A DNA stretch of 64,000 nt, taken from NCBI RefSeq assembly GCF_024055605.1, contig NZ_JAMXLX010000003.1:426766-490765 (forward strand), in the 5' to 3' direction. The stretch comes from Ciceribacter sichuanensis (GTDB lineage Bacteria; Pseudomonadota; Alphaproteobacteria; Rhizobiales; Rhizobiaceae). The position numbers and the translations under genes were made by a program. Below are positions 43,443 through 52,449 of the stretch, one piece after another (the stretch's first letter is position 1; the number at the start of each line of letters is the position of its first letter). The notes below the pieces were generated by a model that was given only the letters and a program-made list of their open reading frames with translations, was not told the origin of the DNA and searched no databases.

Positions 43443-43733
43443 ATGCCAGCGTACGTGCATATCAATCTGCGTGTCATCGATCCCGCCAAGCAAGCAGCGC
43501 TCGCTCCTCGCTTTCAGGCGGCTCTACAAGAGGCGGGCGGGCGGATCCTGCACTTCGGTCCTGTTGCGCAGGTTCTAGAAGGCGACAGGGCGCCTCTCCC
43601 AATGGCTGGCGTGTTTGAGTTTCCGACCCTGGCTCAAGCGCTAGCCTTCTACAATTCCGAGAAATACGCACCGATCAAGGCCGAACGCCGGGAGGCTCAG
43701 CAAGCGAGGATGTTCGTTGTCGAAACCGGCTGA
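43443..43733 (+). CDS. DUF1330-family small protein
   Basis: A 96-residue ferredoxin-like fold protein of the DUF1330 dimeric alpha-beta barrel type: INLRVIDPAKQAALAPRFQAAL, ILHFGPVAQVLEGD, GVFEFPTLAQALAFYNSEKYAPIKAERREA and a C-terminal strand. Members are linked to small-molecule oxidation or stress, with unclear chemistry. Regulated by the divergent MarR protein by context. Confidence 0.82.
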   Translation: MPAYVHINLRVIDPAKQAALAPRFQAALQEAGGRILHFGPVAQVLEGDRAPLPMAGVFEFPTLAQALAFYNSEKYAPIKAERREAQQARMFVVETG

Positions 43734-43850
43734 AGCCCCGCGTCAAACGATCCAGTATGGCGAGTTGCACCCGCATCGCTCGCTTCGCGTCGACACCCGT
43801 CGTGCCCATGCTCGAAAGACGCGTTGATTTACCGCGTCTTTAAGCCAAGT

Positions 43851-44206
43851 CCCATCCAATTCGAGATCACGAGCGACATGAGAGCCAGCCTTCTGGCCTA
43901 GCTGGAACGGCGAGGCGGCTCGGTCGAGGCTATGTATTGCCCAGCCGAGTCGATCACGCAAAACGCATGAGCATGAGGTAGTATGCACGCCTCGTTGACG
44001 AGTGGGGGACCGCGATCGGTCTGCGTCCTGAGGAATATGGAACTCACTCGCTTCGTCGCACGAAGGCATTGATGATCTACAGGGCGACAGGTCATATCCG
44101 TGCGATCCAGATATTGCTCGGTCATTCCAAGATCGAAAACACGGTCCGATACCTTGGTGTCGACGTGGAGGATGCGCTGCTCCTGGCGGAGCGAACCGAA
44201 ATCTGA
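43851..44206 (+). pseudogene. Decayed tyrosine recombinase fragment
   Basis: C-terminal part of an integrase with at least three lesions. Frame 1 reads PIQFEITSDMRASLLA, TAG (43899-43901, where W is expected), then LERRGGSVE. A frameshift follows between about 43930 and 43955. It resumes as VDHAKRMSMR, a second TAG (43979-43981, Q expected), then YARLVDEWGTAIGLRP. The end retains HSLRR, LLGHSKI and the RYLGVD tyrosine. N-terminal half absent. A remnant of an older mobile element. Confidence 0.75.
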
Positions 44207-44398
44207 ATTCAAGCGATTATCCGCCTCACCGCGGATGACCGCTTCGATGCGCAGGATATGCTGTTTGCCTGTCGGTATTGGGTGGAAACCGGACCGATGA
44301 CTTTTGGAAGCATATGGCGGATAGCTGCCACTCTTCCGATAACGTCAAGAAGGAGCATCTCGCTTGTACCGCGCGCACATTCTGGGAGACACCAGACT

Positions 44399-44824
44399 AT
44401 GATCATCAGACCTGTAGAGCCGCGCGATCTACCTGCCCTACGAGAGCTGTTCCGAGTATCTCGGCACGCAGCATTTCATTGGGAGACGCCTTCCTCGTAT
44501 GATCTTGGTGACTTTGACCGCGAGACCGAAGGCGAGTTGCAAATAGTCGCCATCGATGGAGCGGAACCCTTAGGGTTCATCTCCGTCTGGGAGCCCGACA
44601 ATTTCATTCATCACCTGCATGTCGATCCACGCCAATCGCGGAGGGGGATCGGTAGGGCGCTACTGTCAGCATTGCCGGGCTGGAAGGTGACACGCTATCG
44701 GCTCAAATGCGTGTCCGCAAACGAAGCGGCACTCGCCTTCTACCGTTCACAAGGCTTCATCCGGGTTGGCGAAGGACAAGCTGATGGTCAAGATTACCTA
44801 TTGCTCGAGTCTACTGCCGAGTGA
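44399..44824 (+). CDS. GNAT-family N-acetyltransferase
   Basis: A 141-residue GCN5-related acetyltransferase. Motif A region: HHLHVDPRQSRRGIGRALL (acetyl-CoA pyrophosphate loop R-R-G-I-G), preceded by IDGAEPLGFISVW, and followed by LKCVSANEAALAFYRSQGF, the motif B. ATG 44399 has GGGAGA about 8 bases upstream; the longer reading is not conserved. The substrate cannot be told. Confidence 0.85.
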   Translation: MIIRPVEPRDLPALRELFRVSRHAAFHWETPSSYDLGDFDRETEGELQIVAIDGAEPLGFISVWEPDNFIHHLHVDPRQSRRGIGRALLSALPGWKVTRYRLKCVSANEAALAFYRSQGFIRVGEGQADGQDYLLLESTAE

Positions 44825-45109
44825 ATGGTGCAGGGGGTGCGACCGCGAAATGGCGTCCGCTTTCCTGCGCTTATGCGCCATGACGATAGTCGCCCAAACC
44901 GGTCATTGGGGGCCGGATGCCAAGGTGCAGCTTTGCGCCTTTATTCCCGTCGTTCAAGTGGTCATGGCGATCGACCACAAGCTGCCATTCAGCAGCGCTG
45001 TTTCGCCGCTTTAGGGGTGCCGAAGTCGTCACGATTTGATTGCGCTCAACCCAGAAGATGTCTTGGCAAAGTTCTCCACATTTGATTTGTAGTCGTGGGG
45101 GATAGGACC
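44825..45109. other. Spacer with no supported gene
   Basis: About 285 bases between the GNAT and GHKL genes. Short open frames exist but have no start/ribosome-site logic. A CAAACCGGTCATTGG string at 44897-44911 recurs at 52313-52327, suggesting a shared mobile-element scar. Confidence 0.4.
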
Positions 45110-47086
45110 ATGATTAAAGATATGACATTTCAGGCGAACCTGGTCCGAAGGGTTCAGAATTACGCCCTCGGATCTTCGACGCCCTCGAATTCGCTCCTGC
45201 CGTTGTGGGAGGCCATCTACAATTCGCTGCACGCCATTCAGGATCGCTACGGCGAGAAATGGACGGAGCATGGTGAGATCGCCATTTCTCTTATCGATCC
45301 CGAATCCGATAATCCTTCCATTGAGATACGGGACAATGGAATTGGCTTGAACAAGGATAATTTCATTTCGTTCATGACCTACGATAGCGGTCACAAGGTC
45401 ATGCGGGGAGGCAAAGGCCTTGGGCGCCTATCCTGGTTGAAAGTGTTCGCTGAAGCACACGTAATCAGCATCTTCGAGCAGGAAGGGAAACTATTCCAGC
45501 GTTCCTTCACGTTGGTTCTAAATAACGACGTGCCCCTATCGGGCTACACCCTCGTTGAAACCAAAGGTGTTGATCCCGGGACGACAGTGGTGCTCCGGCG
45601 CATGAAGTCTGCATATGCCAAGCATTTTCCCACGAAATTTGACACGACAGTCCGCAAAGTCGTCGCTCATTTTCTTCCCTATCTGATTTCCTCCGCTCGC
45701 CCGAAGATTACAATCGAAGGCACCAGCGAGTCGATTGAGCTCGGCGCCTATCTGAAGGAAAAGGAACTGGCTCTGAGCGCCATTCCCTTGGTCATAAACG
45801 ACGATATCTCCCTGCAACTCGACCACAACTTGCTTGAAAAGTCGGTCGTTGAAGGGAAAGCTGCACACAAAATTTATCTGGCTGCGCATGGCCGCGTGGT
45901 CGCAGAATTTGATATCGGGCTTGCATTGGGCCTCGTCACCTACATTGATAGGGAGAAGGCTTCTTACGCTTACGCGGGTGTACTTTCGGGGCAAATTCTA
46001 GATGATTCAGTTAATTCTGAGCGAACGGCGTTCGACTTGGATGCGGAACTGCTCGACACTATTAAACGAAAAACTTTCGACGCAATCCGAAACGTCCTCT
46101 CCGCGTCCATCGAGCGGGTGATTCAGAAACAGGCTGATATTACGAAGTCTGTCATCAAGAAATATCCGCGGTATGCCTACTTGGTTGATGATCCTAAAGG
46201 CTTCGTCGTGTCGAGCGTCCCACGAAATTTCCGCACGGCTGAACAGATTTACCAGCAACTCGCGATCATGGATTACCGCGACAACCGCGATATTGAGCGT
46301 AAGGTCGAAGTACTGTCCAGGACCGAGCCAAAGGAAGAGGACCCAGTCGAAACCGGCGTGGCAGAGCTATTGGGTCGGCTTACCGAACACGAATTTTCCG
46401 TGCTAGCTGATTACACTGTCCGGCGCAAAATCGTGCTCGATCTATTGGAAAAGCGCCTGCAGTACAAACCAGACGGAACGATGAAGCACCATTCTGAAGA
46501 GGCGCTGCACAGCTTCATCGTGCCGATGCGTGTCACGAACAAAGACGTCCATGTCGACAAGCACAACCTTTGGATCGTGGATGATAAGCTCACGTATTAC
46601 GAATACTGGGCGTCGGACAAAGCTCTCAAGAAGGTCGTAAGCGAGCAGACTTCTTCAGATCGCCCGGATGTGCTGTTATTCGCGGGAAGGTCAGCCTACC
46701 ATCGTCCGGGCACCGATCAGCCGGTGGTTATCGTGGAATTCAAGAAACCAGTTCGCAACGAATATGACGAGGAGGAAAACCCATTCGTCCAAATTTACAG
46801 CTACATCGAAGACCTTCAAAACGGCAAAATCCTCGACAAGGACGGGGGTCAGATTCAGGAAGTGACGGCCGATACGCCGTTCTTCTGCTATGTCATCGCT
46901 GACTTCACCCCCAATATGCGCAAGTGGCTCAGGCTTGCACAGATCAATGTGCCGTTGCCTGGCGGTGGGGGTTTCTATGGATACAACTCGGATTACCGCG
47001 CCTTTGTGCAAGCGCTGAGCTATAAGTACGTGCTTAAGGATGCACGGCTTCGGAACGAAGCTTTTTTCAAGCAGCTAAAGATTTAG
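45110..47086 (+). CDS. GHKL ATPase fused to PD-(D/E)xK nuclease-like domain (candidate defence gene)
   Basis: A 658-residue protein. GHKL ATPase motifs: E34-A-I-Y-N38-S-L-H-A (N box), IRD75-NGIGL (G1) and GGKGLGRLSWL at about 100-110 (G2). The middle (about 150-330) could be the S5-like transducer domain, followed by helices. The C-terminal 150 residues hold R-P-D520-V-L-L-F, then V-I-V-E543-F-K545-K-P and NPFVQIYSYIEDLQ, which fit a PD-(D/E)xK nuclease core. ATG 45110 has GGGGGAT upstream. It is not MutL, HSP90 or a histidine kinase by architecture. It resembles MORC/MutL-like proteins of bacterial restriction systems, but I cannot name a described family. Confidence 0.8.
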   Translation: MIKDMTFQANLVRRVQNYALGSSTPSNSLLPLWEAIYNSLHAIQDRYGEKWTEHGEIAISLIDPESDNPSIEIRDNGIGLNKDNFISFMTYDSGHKVMRGGKGLGRLSWLKVFAEAHVISIFEQEGKLFQRSFTLVLNNDVPLSGYTLVETKGVDPGTTVVLRRMKSAYAKHFPTKFDTTVRKVVAHFLPYLISSARPKITIEGTSESIELGAYLKEKELALSAIPLVINDDISLQLDHNLLEKSVVEGKAAHKIYLAAHGRVVAEFDIGLALGLVTYIDREKASYAYAGVLSGQILDDSVNSERTAFDLDAELLDTIKRKTFDAIRNVLSASIERVIQKQADITKSVIKKYPRYAYLVDDPKGFVVSSVPRNFRTAEQIYQQLAIMDYRDNRDIERKVEVLSRTEPKEEDPVETGVAELLGRLTEHEFSVLADYTVRRKIVLDLLEKRLQYKPDGTMKHHSEEALHSFIVPMRVTNKDVHVDKHNLWIVDDKLTYYEYWASDKALKKVVSEQTSSDRPDVLLFAGRSAYHRPGTDQPVVIVEFKKPVRNEYDEEENPFVQIYSYIEDLQNGKILDKDGGQIQEVTADTPFFCYVIADFTPNMRKWLRLAQINVPLPGGGGFYGYNSDYRAFVQALSYKYVLKDARLRNEAFFKQLKI

Positions 47087-47121
47087 TCGCTTGTCAAGCG
47101 GGGGTGTGCCGGTGGACAACC

Positions 47122-47847
47122 ATGAGGTTGGCGGAACGGACAGAGGATCGATTCGACAGGTGGGGCCTTGCGGGGTCCGCGCTCCTTCATATCCTTGTGG
47201 GCGTTTTCGTACTGCTTTTGCCCGCCGCGCCGAAACAGGCCGAGCCGCAGGAGCAGAGCATAGAGGTGGAAATCGTGACCCTTCCACCTCCCCGAACCGA
47301 TCAACAGGCGAAGCCGGCGCGGCAACTTGATCTTCCTCCTAAACGGCAGGGCGAGGACTTGCCGGCGGACACGCCCGAGACGGCGTTAAAGACACCAGCA
47401 ATTCCAGAGGCGGTCCCGGACGAGGTTCATCGTCGTGATGAAACGCCAACCGTGGTGAAGCCGTTGCGCATGTTGTCGGAGAAGGTGCTGGACGATCCAA
47501 GAAGCCGAAATGCCAGACAAGAGCTTGCGATGCTCAGGCCCGCGGATCAGATCGAACAACTATGCAATTTGGAAGCTATGGCTCAGGTCGGAGCGTGGAG
47601 CGAAGAGTATCAGCCTGATCGCGTTGTAGCCTATGCGATGGACGACCCGAAACTATCGGGAAACTCCTTTTCGGCAGAGGGGGCGGCTCTGCACAGCAAG
47701 CGAGATTGGTATAGGTTGCAATTCAAATGTGACCTCACCCCAGACCATAAGAAGGTTGCGGCCTTTGAATTTCTCATGGGCGATCCGATCCCGAAGGAAG
47801 ATTGGGCCGAGCATAGTCTTCCCACCGAAGATAAGCCGCTTGATTAG
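47122..47847 (+). CDS. DUF930-domain protein with TonB-like N-terminus
   Basis: A 241-residue protein: a membrane helix near the start (LLHILVGVFVLLLP), a proline/glutamate-rich periplasmic linker (PKQAEPQEQSIEVEIVTLPPP), and a C-terminal DUF930 domain (LAMLRPADQIEQLCNLEAMAQV, WYRLQFKCDLTPDHKKVAAFEF). DUF930 is largely rhizobial; function unknown. The start is 35 bases after the GHKL gene on the same strand, so the two could share a transcript; ATG 47122 has only a weak ribosome site. Confidence 0.75.
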   Translation: MRLAERTEDRFDRWGLAGSALLHILVGVFVLLLPAAPKQAEPQEQSIEVEIVTLPPPRTDQQAKPARQLDLPPKRQGEDLPADTPETALKTPAIPEAVPDEVHRRDETPTVVKPLRMLSEKVLDDPRSRNARQELAMLRPADQIEQLCNLEAMAQVGAWSEEYQPDRVVAYAMDDPKLSGNSFSAEGAALHSKRDWYRLQFKCDLTPDHKKVAAFEFLMGDPIPKEDWAEHSLPTEDKPLD

Positions 47848-47912
47848 GGCGGTTGGTATGGGCCGATCGTGAACTCACCGCATTCACATCGTTCTTCTGT
47901 GGGTTGGACACG

Positions 47913-49166
47913 TTACTCGGCATCCTTGGCCGCTTGTTTTGAACCCTTTGATGACAGCTTGAAGCTGGCACCTGCAGGCCCGACATTCACTTCCGGTCCC
48001 AGGCCCATTATTGCTCCGAGGGCCGTGAGTGCGTTTGGATCGTCCGCCTTCTTCCCCGATGCGAATAGTCCATGTGTAGCACCCTCGACCCATCGTTCTG
48101 GAAGTGTCGCGCCCTCCTTTGTGGTCATTTCCATGGCTGTTTCGATAACCCAACTCGCACGATTGATGTCCATTCCGTACCGCTGTAGTTCCCGTTGGAC
48201 GTGAATATCTTCGTCGTACGACCGGCGGAGCATGCTGACCAGGTATGCAGCGAAACCTATGCAGACAGCAGTCAGAAGAATACCTCTGGCAGCAAGCATC
48301 CAAAGCATGGGAGACGAAATCTGTGAGGCACCGCCGTTGGCAAGGTTCGCGCTTGATATAAATGACTGAAAGGTCTCATAAGCAAAGAGACCTGAGCCCA
48401 TCGAGGCGATCAGGCATATCAGCATCACCATCACGAGCTTGAGCGAGCCAAATCCGGAGCTGACAGGACGCTTCAAGATATCCTGAACCTGGTTGCTAAT
48501 GTCTTCCCGGAGCTTACGGCGTGCGCGGAGATGGTCGGAAAGATCGAATTCCTTCAGCCTTTCGTCCAGCGCAACTCTCTCCTTTGCAATGCGTTCTAGG
48601 CTGCCCTTCTCGTTCGCGGAGATCTCAAGCTCCCGGTTGAGCGCAGCTTCTTCAAAAGTCGTCTTGCGGAGAGCGTCTTGCTCCTCCAGGGTTCTCCGGA
48701 GATCGAGTGCATCGGCAATCATCTTGTCGTGAAGTGCCTTTAGGGACGCGATTTCCTGCTCAAGCAACCCAAGCGCCGACTTGTCGGCGTCCGCCGGAAT
48801 ATCTGGCGACGGAAGCTTCATCTTCTGCCGCACAAAATCTGCAAACTCGATAACTTCTAAGGTTTCCGGCTGTGGACTTGAACCGTAATTGATGGTCACG
48901 GTGTCGTAGTGGATGCGCTCCGGTATGTCGCTGTTACGCTTGATGTCGAGTGTGAATTTGTGGGATTTGGTGTTAATCCCCGCCTCAGTGAGAAGATAGG
49001 TGGTTTCCTTCCTTTCCTTTAGCTTCTCGATTTCCGGATCTTTCAAGTTCAATCCGCTATACTGAATAGAGCGGTGCTCCATTCCGTACTTCTCCTGCAC
49101 GGCCTCAATAATCGCCACAATGGTCTTGTCGGGCATTTTGCCGACAAGGAAAGAAGTCGCAGCCAT
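47913..49166 (-). CDS. Membrane protein with coiled coil, unknown function
   Basis: A 417-residue protein. A folded N-terminal region (MPDKTIVAIIEAVQEKYG, THKSHKFTLDI-type strands) is followed by a long coiled coil (SALGLLEQEIASLKALHDKM, EISANEKGSLERIAKERVA). Two membrane helices follow at about 245-275 and 295-320 (LKLVMVMLICLIASMGSGLF, LAARGILLTAVCIGFAAYLV), then a C-terminal cytoplasmic tail. GGAGGAAA precedes the ATG. Convergent with DUF930. No family recognised. Confidence 0.75.
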   Translation of the reverse strand: MAATSFLVGKMPDKTIVAIIEAVQEKYGMEHRSIQYSGLNLKDPEIEKLKERKETTYLLTEAGINTKSHKFTLDIKRNSDIPERIHYDTVTINYGSSPQPETLEVIEFADFVRQKMKLPSPDIPADADKSALGLLEQEIASLKALHDKMIADALDLRRTLEEQDALRKTTFEEAALNRELEISANEKGSLERIAKERVALDERLKEFDLSDHLRARRKLREDISNQVQDILKRPVSSGFGSLKLVMVMLICLIASMGSGLFAYETFQSFISSANLANGGASQISSPMLWMLAARGILLTAVCIGFAAYLVSMLRRSYDEDIHVQRELQRYGMDINRASWVIETAMEMTTKEGATLPERWVEGATHGLFASGKKADDPNALTALGAIMGLGPEVNVGPAGASFKLSSKGSKQAAKDAE

Positions 49167-49184
49167 GGCGTTTCCTCCAGAGGT

Positions 49185-49432
49185 ATTACCTCACCTTAGT
49201 CGGTGCTTTTCGGTAGAGTAACGGTGCGGCCACTATTTCTAGAAGTTGTGCACAAAAAAGGGGCTCCTGTGGGGCCAACCAAGCTACGGCAGCTATCTGC
49301 GTCCGACATAAAGAAGCTACGGTCGTCTGGACGTTGCCGGCCGTGATGTGACGGCTCTTGAAGTTACGGCCCCGACAGCGGACAGTGCGCCTCCGGCCCC
49401 AGTCGAGCCAATAGCTCCGCCGGAAGATCAAT
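49185..49432. other. Spacer with no supported gene
   Basis: Between the coiled-coil membrane gene and the LysR gene. Base content is uneven and short open frames overlap on both strands with no conserved pattern. Possibly a remnant left by past rearrangement. Confidence 0.35.
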
Positions 49433-50338
49433 CTAGCTGGCCAGCCGGTCCCAGTAGGGTGGGTTGCCGAAGCTCCGCTGCAAGCTGTCGGCCAGTGCGC
49501 GGATTTTCGCCGAGGCGCCATGATCGCGGGGGTAAGTTATGAAAAGCTCTGCGCCCTCGGCCCGTGCGCCGACGTCGATCGGCACCAACACTCCGCTTTT
49601 TACGGCTTCATGGATGAAGAAGGTCGGCAGTAACGTGATTCCGAGGCCCGCCATCGCCGCCTCCCTCATGACCAGGCCATTGTTGACCCGGAGCGCGGCC
49701 TTCGGCCGGACGACTTGCCAGCCATGCTCGGTCGAGAAGCGCCAATCGCCCTCGCGCATCGAATAGAGGATGCCGCAATGATGCTGCAGCTCGTCTATCG
49801 ACGCCGGATGCCCTTTCCGTTCCAGATAGGCGGGGGAGGCGACGAGCAATCGGCGGCTCGTCGCCAGGCGCCGGGCAATGAGCCGGCTGTCGCCGATCAC
49901 GCCGTGCCGAAGGACTGCGTCGAACCCACCGGCGGCCGCATCGACGAACCGGTCGTCCAGCTCCACCGAGACTTCGATCTGGGGATGCTCCTGGATGAAT
50001 TTGGTGAGCGCCGGCGCCAGATGGAGGATCCCGAAGCTGACCGGTGCAGATAGTCTCAGCGGGCCCGCGAGCTTCCCGCTCCGCGCCGCCAGTTCGGCGG
50101 CAGCTTCGTCGGCCTCGCGAAGGATGCGCTGAGCGCGCGGCAGGAAGGTTTGCCCATTCTCCGTCAGGGAAAGCTTGCGCGTCGTCCGCTGGATCAGCTT
50201 GGTGCCGAGAATACGTTCCAATTCGGCCAGGCGCTCGCTGACTACGGACTTGGCCAGGCCGAGCCGTCTTGAGGCTGCGCTGATCGATCCTGCCTCGGCG
50301 GTGGCAACGAAAGCGGCAATCCCGTCAAACTTCATCAT
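49433..50338 (-). CDS. LysR-family transcriptional regulator
   Basis: A 301-residue regulator. HTH at residues 5-65 (FVATAEAGSISAASRRLGLAK, VVSERLAELERILGTKL) and a periplasmic-binding-type effector domain beginning LRLSAPVSFGILHLAPAL. Divergent from the alpha/beta hydrolase (122 bases between starts), and so probably controls the hydrolase and SDR genes. ATG 50338 and 50335 are both possible. Confidence 0.9.
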   Translation of the reverse strand: MMKFDGIAAFVATAEAGSISAASRRLGLAKSVVSERLAELERILGTKLIQRTTRKLSLTENGQTFLPRAQRILREADEAAAELAARSGKLAGPLRLSAPVSFGILHLAPALTKFIQEHPQIEVSVELDDRFVDAAAGGFDAVLRHGVIGDSRLIARRLATSRRLLVASPAYLERKGHPASIDELQHHCGILYSMREGDWRFSTEHGWQVVRPKAALRVNNGLVMREAAMAGLGITLLPTFFIHEAVKSGVLVPIDVGARAEGAELFITYPRDHGASAKIRALADSLQRSFGNPPYWDRLAS

Positions 50339-50459
50339 TGTTCGGAAATTCCGTCGGATAGTTATCGGAGTTCTCCGGCTAGTACGAACAATGCATCAGG
50401 AGCATTTACGTGTCCAGAAGGCGCGTCAGGGGGCGGCGCCAAAGATCTGGAGATGTGTG

Positions 50460-51377
50460 ATGCTTCGTAAACTCTCTGCAATTGGCGCAGCGGCTTTGCT
50501 GTTCGCCGCCACTCCTGCACCGGCGCAGGTCGCGCCCTTCCCGAGCAGCTTCCGTACCGAGAATGTCCAGGCCAAGGACGCGACCATCCATGTCCGCATC
50601 GGCGGCAAGGGTCCAGCCGTCGTCCTGCTGCACGGCTATGGGGAAACCGGCGACATGTGGTCGCCGATGGCCGCCGATTTGGCGCGCGACCATACGGTGA
50701 TCGTGCCCGACCTGCGCGGTCTGGGCTTGTCATCGAAACCTGCTGGCGGGTTCGACAAGAAAACCCAGGCAGGTGACGTGGCTGCTGTTCTCGATCGCCT
50801 GAATGTCAAGCAGGCCGACCTCGTCACCCACGATATCGGCAACATGGTTGGCTACGCCTTCGCCGCGCAGAACCCGGATCGCGTCCGGCGCTTCGTGCTG
50901 ATCGACGCGCCGCTTCCCGGCGTCGGTCCGTGGGAAGATATATTGAAGAGTCCGCTGCTCTGGCACTTCCGTTTCGGCGGGCCCGACATGGAGCGGCTGG
51001 TCGCCGGTAGGGAGCGCATCTACCTCGACCGCTTCTGGAACGAATTCTCGGCTACTCCGTCGCGCTTCACCGAAGCTTCGCGCGAACATTATGCGAGACT
51101 CTACGCCATGCCCGGCGCAATGCATTCCGGCTTTGCCCAGTTCGCGGCATTCGACCAGGATGTAACGGACAATCGTGCCTTCCTGGCTGAGCGTGGCAAG
51201 CTGAAAATGCCAGTGCTGGCGCTTGGCGGTGAAAAATCCTTCGGACCGATGATGGCGATCGTGATGCGCGCGGCTGCAGAAGACGTCCGCGAAGGTATCG
51301 TTCCGGATTCCGGCCACTGGATCATGGAAGAAAACCCGACCGCCACCATCAAGCTCGTCCGCGACTTCCTGGAGTGA
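50460..51377 (+). CDS. Exported alpha/beta hydrolase with Asp nucleophile
   Basis: A 305-residue hydrolase with a signal peptide (residues 1-22, AALLFAATPAPAQ). Fold motifs: VVLLHGYGETGDMW (HG oxyanion), LVTHD125IGNMVGY, whose nucleophile is Asp not Ser, and DSGH286WIMEENP. The HDxG nucleophile elbow is that of epoxide hydrolases and haloacid/haloalkane dehalogenases. The substrate is unknown. It is followed by an SDR gene on the same strand, and controlled by a divergent LysR by context. Confidence 0.87.
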   Translation: MLRKLSAIGAAALLFAATPAPAQVAPFPSSFRTENVQAKDATIHVRIGGKGPAVVLLHGYGETGDMWSPMAADLARDHTVIVPDLRGLGLSSKPAGGFDKKTQAGDVAAVLDRLNVKQADLVTHDIGNMVGYAFAAQNPDRVRRFVLIDAPLPGVGPWEDILKSPLLWHFRFGGPDMERLVAGRERIYLDRFWNEFSATPSRFTEASREHYARLYAMPGAMHSGFAQFAAFDQDVTDNRAFLAERGKLKMPVLALGGEKSFGPMMAIVMRAAAEDVREGIVPDSGHWIMEENPTATIKLVRDFLE

Positions 51378-51499
51378 TCGAAATCCGCCAAGCCCGTCGT
51401 CCTCTACATTCACGGCTTCGGGCCAACTGACACCCATTACATCTATCAAGCCGCCGATCCCCGGCCCTGACCAAATCTAACGCAATAGGAACAACGAAC

Positions 51500-52213
51500 A
51501 TGAACAATTTCACTGGAAAAAATGTGCTGGTCCTCGGCGGCAGCCGCGGAATTGGGGCCGCGATCGTGCGGCGCTTTGCGAAGGCTGGCGGCAATGTCGC
51601 TTTCACCTATGCCGGTTCGAAAGATGCGGCGGAGACGCTTGCTGCGGAAACGGGCGCCGAGGCCATCCAGGCCGATAGCGCCAATCGCGACAGGCTGATT
51701 TCGACCGTCGCTGACCGCGGGGCGCTCGATGTCATCGTCATTAATGCCGGTACGCTGGTCATGGGCGACCCACTCACCCTGAACTCCGACGACATCGACC
51801 GGATGATCGATGTCAATGTCCGCGCGCCCTACCACGCCTCGGTCGAGGCGGCGCGACAGATGAACGACGATGGCCGCATCATCGTGATCGGTTCGGTCAA
51901 CGGCGACCGCATGCCGTTCGCCGGCGGGGCCGCCTATGCGCTGACCAAGTCGGCGATGCAGGGCATGGTTCGCGGCCTGGCGCGTGACTTCGGCGGACGC
52001 GGGATCACGGTCAACAGCATCCAGCCTGGGCCGACCGACAGTGACATGAATCCCGCCGGCGGGCCGATGGCGGACACGATGCACGGTTTCATGGCGATCA
52101 AACGCCACGCCCGCGGCGACGAGATCGCCGAGCTGACCGCCTATCTCGCCGGCCCGCACGGCGCGATGATCACTGGCTCGATGCAAACGATAGACGGCGG
52201 CTTCGGTGCTTAG
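51500..52213 (+). CDS. SDR-family oxidoreductase
   Basis: A 237-residue short-chain dehydrogenase/reductase. NAD(P) site: LVLGGSRGIGAAI at residues 8-20; NAG at about 83; catalytic Ser in VIGSVNGD and Y-x-x-x-K in AAYALTKSAM; C-terminal GAMITGSMQTIDGGFG. Length is standard. The gene lies 122 bases after the hydrolase on the same strand and may act on the hydrolase product. Confidence 0.9.
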   Translation: MNNFTGKNVLVLGGSRGIGAAIVRRFAKAGGNVAFTYAGSKDAAETLAAETGAEAIQADSANRDRLISTVADRGALDVIVINAGTLVMGDPLTLNSDDIDRMIDVNVRAPYHASVEAARQMNDDGRIIVIGSVNGDRMPFAGGAAYALTKSAMQGMVRGLARDFGGRGITVNSIQPGPTDSDMNPAGGPMADTMHGFMAIKRHARGDEIAELTAYLAGPHGAMITGSMQTIDGGFGA

Positions 52214-52340
52214 TCTTCACGGCGGGCACTAGGTCCGCAGCTCCCCCCAAAGCAGATCGTCCGCTTTACGAGCCTCAAACTGCCGTCAGCGGACGGTCCG
52301 TTAGCGGCCCCAAACCGGTCATTGGCCGTCGCATAAGTCG

Positions 52341-52441
52341 GTCGCGAAACTCTGATTTTTGCATCTGAGTTTCGCGACAGAAATTCCCTCTTAATATTCA
52401 GGCGCGGTCGATCTGTCGCGGATGTCAGGAATTTTGCGACA
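52341..52441. repeat. Inverted repeats, resolvase-site-like (left)
   Basis: GTCGCGAAACTC (52341-52352) pairs with GAGTTTCGCGAC (52367-52378), a 12-of-12 inverted repeat. A second unit, TGTCGCG at 52414-52420 and TTGCGACA at 52434-52441, spans 28 bases, the size of a serine-resolvase dimer site. Related sequences lie at 54030-54106 on the other side of the GST/LysR pair. Confidence 0.6.
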
Positions 52442-52449
52442 GAGACATC

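Noticed and set aside
45110..47086. MutL or histidine kinase annotation
   Set aside because: No MutL C-terminal dimerisation motifs, no kinase H-box or receiver; the nuclease-like C-terminus does not fit either.
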